A DNA stretch of 64,000 bases, from the NCBI GenBank assembly GCA_902806595.1, contig CADCXC010000004.1, positions 682,001 to 746,000 of the forward strand. Direction: 5' to 3'. Of the stretch, positions 61,368 to 64,000 are shown piece after piece. The notes under the pieces are model-generated. The model did no database searches and was not told the origin of the DNA. It saw only the letters and a program-made list of their open reading frames with translations. How positions within the stretch are numbered: position 1 is the stretch's first letter; each line of letters begins with the position of its first letter. The stretch is from Pyrenopolyporus hunteri (Eukaryota; Ascomycota; Sordariomycetes; Xylariales; Hypoxylaceae). The position numbers and the translations under genes were made by a program.

Positions 61368-61415
61368 GATTCTCGCCAGTGGATTCCGCCAGCGGATTCC
61401 GCCAATGGATTCTCG
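61368..61415 (+). repeat. 13-bp tandem repeat (GATTCCGCCAGCG)n
   Basis: About three and a half diverged copies, starting about 35 bp after the octamer repeat. Confidence 0.82.
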
Positions 61416-64000
61416 TGGTTTTCGGTGGTCTAACGGTTCCAGCCCTATCAGCTGCTTAGCTGAAACAAGCAGCTGCATCTGCCCATATGCAAGTTAGATT
61501 GAGCTGGAGCGTTGCCTAGATCGTTCACCAGTAAGGTCTACGCATCTAGGCACTTCTCAATCGTTCTCGCATAGGAGGATTGCACCCACTACCTACACTT
61601 AATACTTAGGTAATCGCGACGTTTCCTAATATTACCTGACGTTGCAGTAGGAAGAAGGCCTAAGGTAGGTGTCGCTTTATACTGCCGTATAGCTGAACGG
61701 GTTAATTTGAGAGAGGCGAGAAAGAAGAAAGGAGAAGAAAATGAAGTGAAAGGGGTCTTGGTGCTAAAAATGAGGTGGCGGATCTACTAGATTTTCAAGA
61801 GGAAAGAAGAGGAGAACGACTACGTAGACGAGAGAGGCCAGACGTAGGGTAAGCAGGTAAGGCGGAAGGAATGCTCCACGATTAGGTAGGTACATAGGTA
61901 GGCAGGTAGGTACCTAGGCAGTCTCTAATTGCATCGCGACAGCTGTGTGGTTCGATGATGAATATAGTTTTATTTCGGAAAGCTGCTCAGCACCTACGGG
62001 GCAACTACTAAGGTAGAGCTTTGCGTGCTGTATTATACAATACCTCAGTACCTAGCTAGGTACCTACCTACTTGAGCATGCTTCATTTCGCGTACATGTA
62101 TTTGTGCGTTACTACCTACCCTAAGGTACCTAACTCAGATCATTTCTCATTGGTCGCAGACTTTTACGTAAATGTTCCTTGAAACCTCGTGGCTTTGAGG
62201 GCTTCGGATTGGCTTTCTGGCGTAAGAAGAAAAATTCCGAGTCCAATCGGGAAGGATTTTAGAAGCAAGAGGCGCCCATATGGGACCCAGGTACCTAACC
62301 TACTATACTCAGTACATATCGCGCAGTCCTTCCCCCAATTTCCCCTTCCGATTCCCCCAATCAACCGCGTCACCGGAGTGCTGGACGTAGTTCCATACCG
62401 CCGTTCTGGAACAACAGAAGCGCATCCCTTCCCAATCGTTCGGAAATGTTCAGCCTATTTGCCAGGAGAAGCCAACGACCGCGGACATAAGTATCAACAC
62501 GAACTTCTAAACAGCTGAAGAGCATTTAAAGTGTATCGAGAAACCGCATTATCCAGCAGAAGCGGTAGGCGCCAAATTCAAGTTCTATTGAGAACCTAAC
62601 TTGCGGGTGTTCTCTATCCCCTCTAGTCTCCCGCCACGCCTACCGCGGACATATGGACAATTATTTCAGGTGTATACGTTAGCCTACTCGCCCTAGGCAA
62701 TCCAGCTTGGGAGCATAAACGGACCACGCAGGAATGGAAGGGTGAAAAGTATCGACCAGTCTAAAAGGCCGTGTAGGCGCGCTTCACATTCAACCTTGCG
62801 TCGTGCTATCATCTGTCTAGCTGCTAGTAGGGATACGGCAATCCGGATTGGGTCGATTAGACGCCGGCCTGCTGGCCTACAGCTCTTATTGCTTGTATCA
62901 ACTAACGATTCTTTTCGTGTTCTAGAACAAGGGAGTATTTTGGTCCTTCTTGCATCCCCGTCTAGTTTCCGGAATGTAAATTTCTTGCTACTCGCCAAAT
63001 ACATGTACTAACATCGAGTGAACGAGGCTGATACACGCCTATAAAATGGCTGTGTTTTACCAATTAGAGCAAAAATACGAACAGGGAGTTCTCAATGCTA
63101 CCGAGCTGCGCGGCCCTGTTGGATCACCGGGCTCGTTAACACGGACGTGTAATGCTTGGGTACAACAACAAGACCGAGACTGCTCGTGATTGGAACGACC
63201 ATATTTTTAAGCCTCCGAGAGAGATCGAGGATGTAAGTGAGCGCAGCCTTAGCAAGAACTAGAGGATAGGGGGTATGATTAGCAGCTGTTGGGTTAGTAG
63301 CAAATAGGGCCTGAACGAAAAGGGGACACTTGTTCCTTTCATAACTCACAGCGTTACCGAGGCGAAGCGGTCCCCACCACATGTCGGCTACCTTATGGTA
63401 GTATATACAGACATCCACTGCTTGCCGTTTCCTACTATAAAAATGTCGGCGTACAAGTATCGACTATGACAGGCAAAGAGGATGGTGTCCTAGTCGTTGC
63501 CACGCCGTCTCCCTAAGCGGGCCGTGGTGGGAGGATTCACGAGATCTGTGATGCACGGGACAATACCGTCTAATGATAGCTTCCGTGGCCAGCAATTGGG
63601 CCACCATGGACGCGCGGGTACTATGATAATAAGGGCTATGCATGATAGCCTCCCTCGGTCTGCTGCTGGCCTAAGAAGGGTCGAAATCGATGCGCTCACG
63701 CAGGCTTGTACGAGATGACTAATGGTCTAGGAAGCTCATATATTCGCCATTCAAACGAGCGGGTTGCAAATATAGTATATAGTATCCTGTAGCAAAGTCA
63801 GCTGTCGGGCTTTTAGAATGCCGAACTGAGAAATATCCCGTGACTACGGCGGCTTCTTGGACTACTGAATGATAATGATAACATCGGAGAGGGTGGGATT
63901 GCCGCAACGAGCAACGAGCGTCGTGGGTTATCCACATCCGAATCCACATCTGAGTCCTAAAATAGAATACAAGCCTCTAAATTCTACAACGGACCTAGGT

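Larger units (their letters stand above)
49368..64000. other. 14.6-kb gene-poor region to the window end
   Basis: After the GDI 3' end there is no frame with support from length, splicing and motifs together. TA-rich, stop-dense sequence fills 49700-53600; somewhat GC-richer mosaic sequence follows. Microsatellites, short tandem repeats and palindromes are scattered. One minus-strand stretch at 50332-50586 resembles a worn LINE reverse transcriptase. The pattern fits decayed repeats, possibly mutated by RIP (C to T in CpA), but I have not computed RIP indices. Confidence 0.55.

Overview
The window is nuclear DNA of a filamentous ascomycete. Protein-coding genes are split by short introns (about 50-120 bp) with GTRNGT-like donors, CTRAC-type branch points and YAG acceptors. 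The gene set is typical of Pezizomycotina: URA5, GDI, NOG1, MED21, an RRG7-type mitochondrial protein and a fungal_trans-domain zinc-finger protein. Intergenic DNA is full of TAGGTA/TACCTA-type simple repeats. I have seen that trait described for Xylariales-like Sordariomycetes, but I cannot fix the genus from sequence alone.

Layout. 1-303: 3' end of an unknown coiled-coil gene. 1035-3895: a tight cluster with RRG7-like (minus), MED21 (plus) and a pyrimidine 5'-nucleotidase-like HAD phosphatase (minus). 4958-7636: a single-exon gene for an 892-aa, largely disordered, arginine-rich protein of unknown function. 11372-14702: a seven-exon gene for a 995-aa multi-KH RNA-binding protein. 16648-17881: an AANAT-like GNAT acetyltransferase. 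19933-22125 (minus) and 22938-23615 (plus): divergent NOG1 (60S ribosome biogenesis GTPase) and URA5 (orotate phosphoribosyltransferase). 24483-25278: a small single-pass membrane protein whose first exon is only 14 nt. 28608-31612 (minus): a C2H2/C2HC plus fungal_trans transcription factor. 45707-46621: mitochondrial ribosomal protein uL29m (MRPL4). 47437-49367: Rab GDP-dissociation inhibitor in eight exons.

Two long stretches, about 31.6-45.7 kb and 49.4-64 kb, hold no gene I can support. Their open frames are short and overlapping. They contain microsatellites, small tandem and inverted repeats, and at least one minus-strand stretch that could be a decayed LINE-type reverse transcriptase. 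They look like decayed accessory or repeat DNA between conserved housekeeping islands.

The genes do not form one pathway or a biosynthetic cluster. They serve transcription (MED21, zinc-finger factor), translation and ribosome assembly (NOG1, uL29m), mitochondrial respiration (RRG7-like), pyrimidine metabolism (URA5, nucleotidase), vesicle traffic (GDI) and RNA binding (KH protein). I found no CRISPR array, rRNA, convincing tRNA, intact transposon or evident new defence or biosynthetic system. The most unusual items are tiny exons carrying key coding information, a GC-AG intron in MED21, the disordered 892-aa protein, a short in-frame dodecamer-repeat ORF, an octamer tandem repeat shared by two distant loci, and the possible transposon relics.
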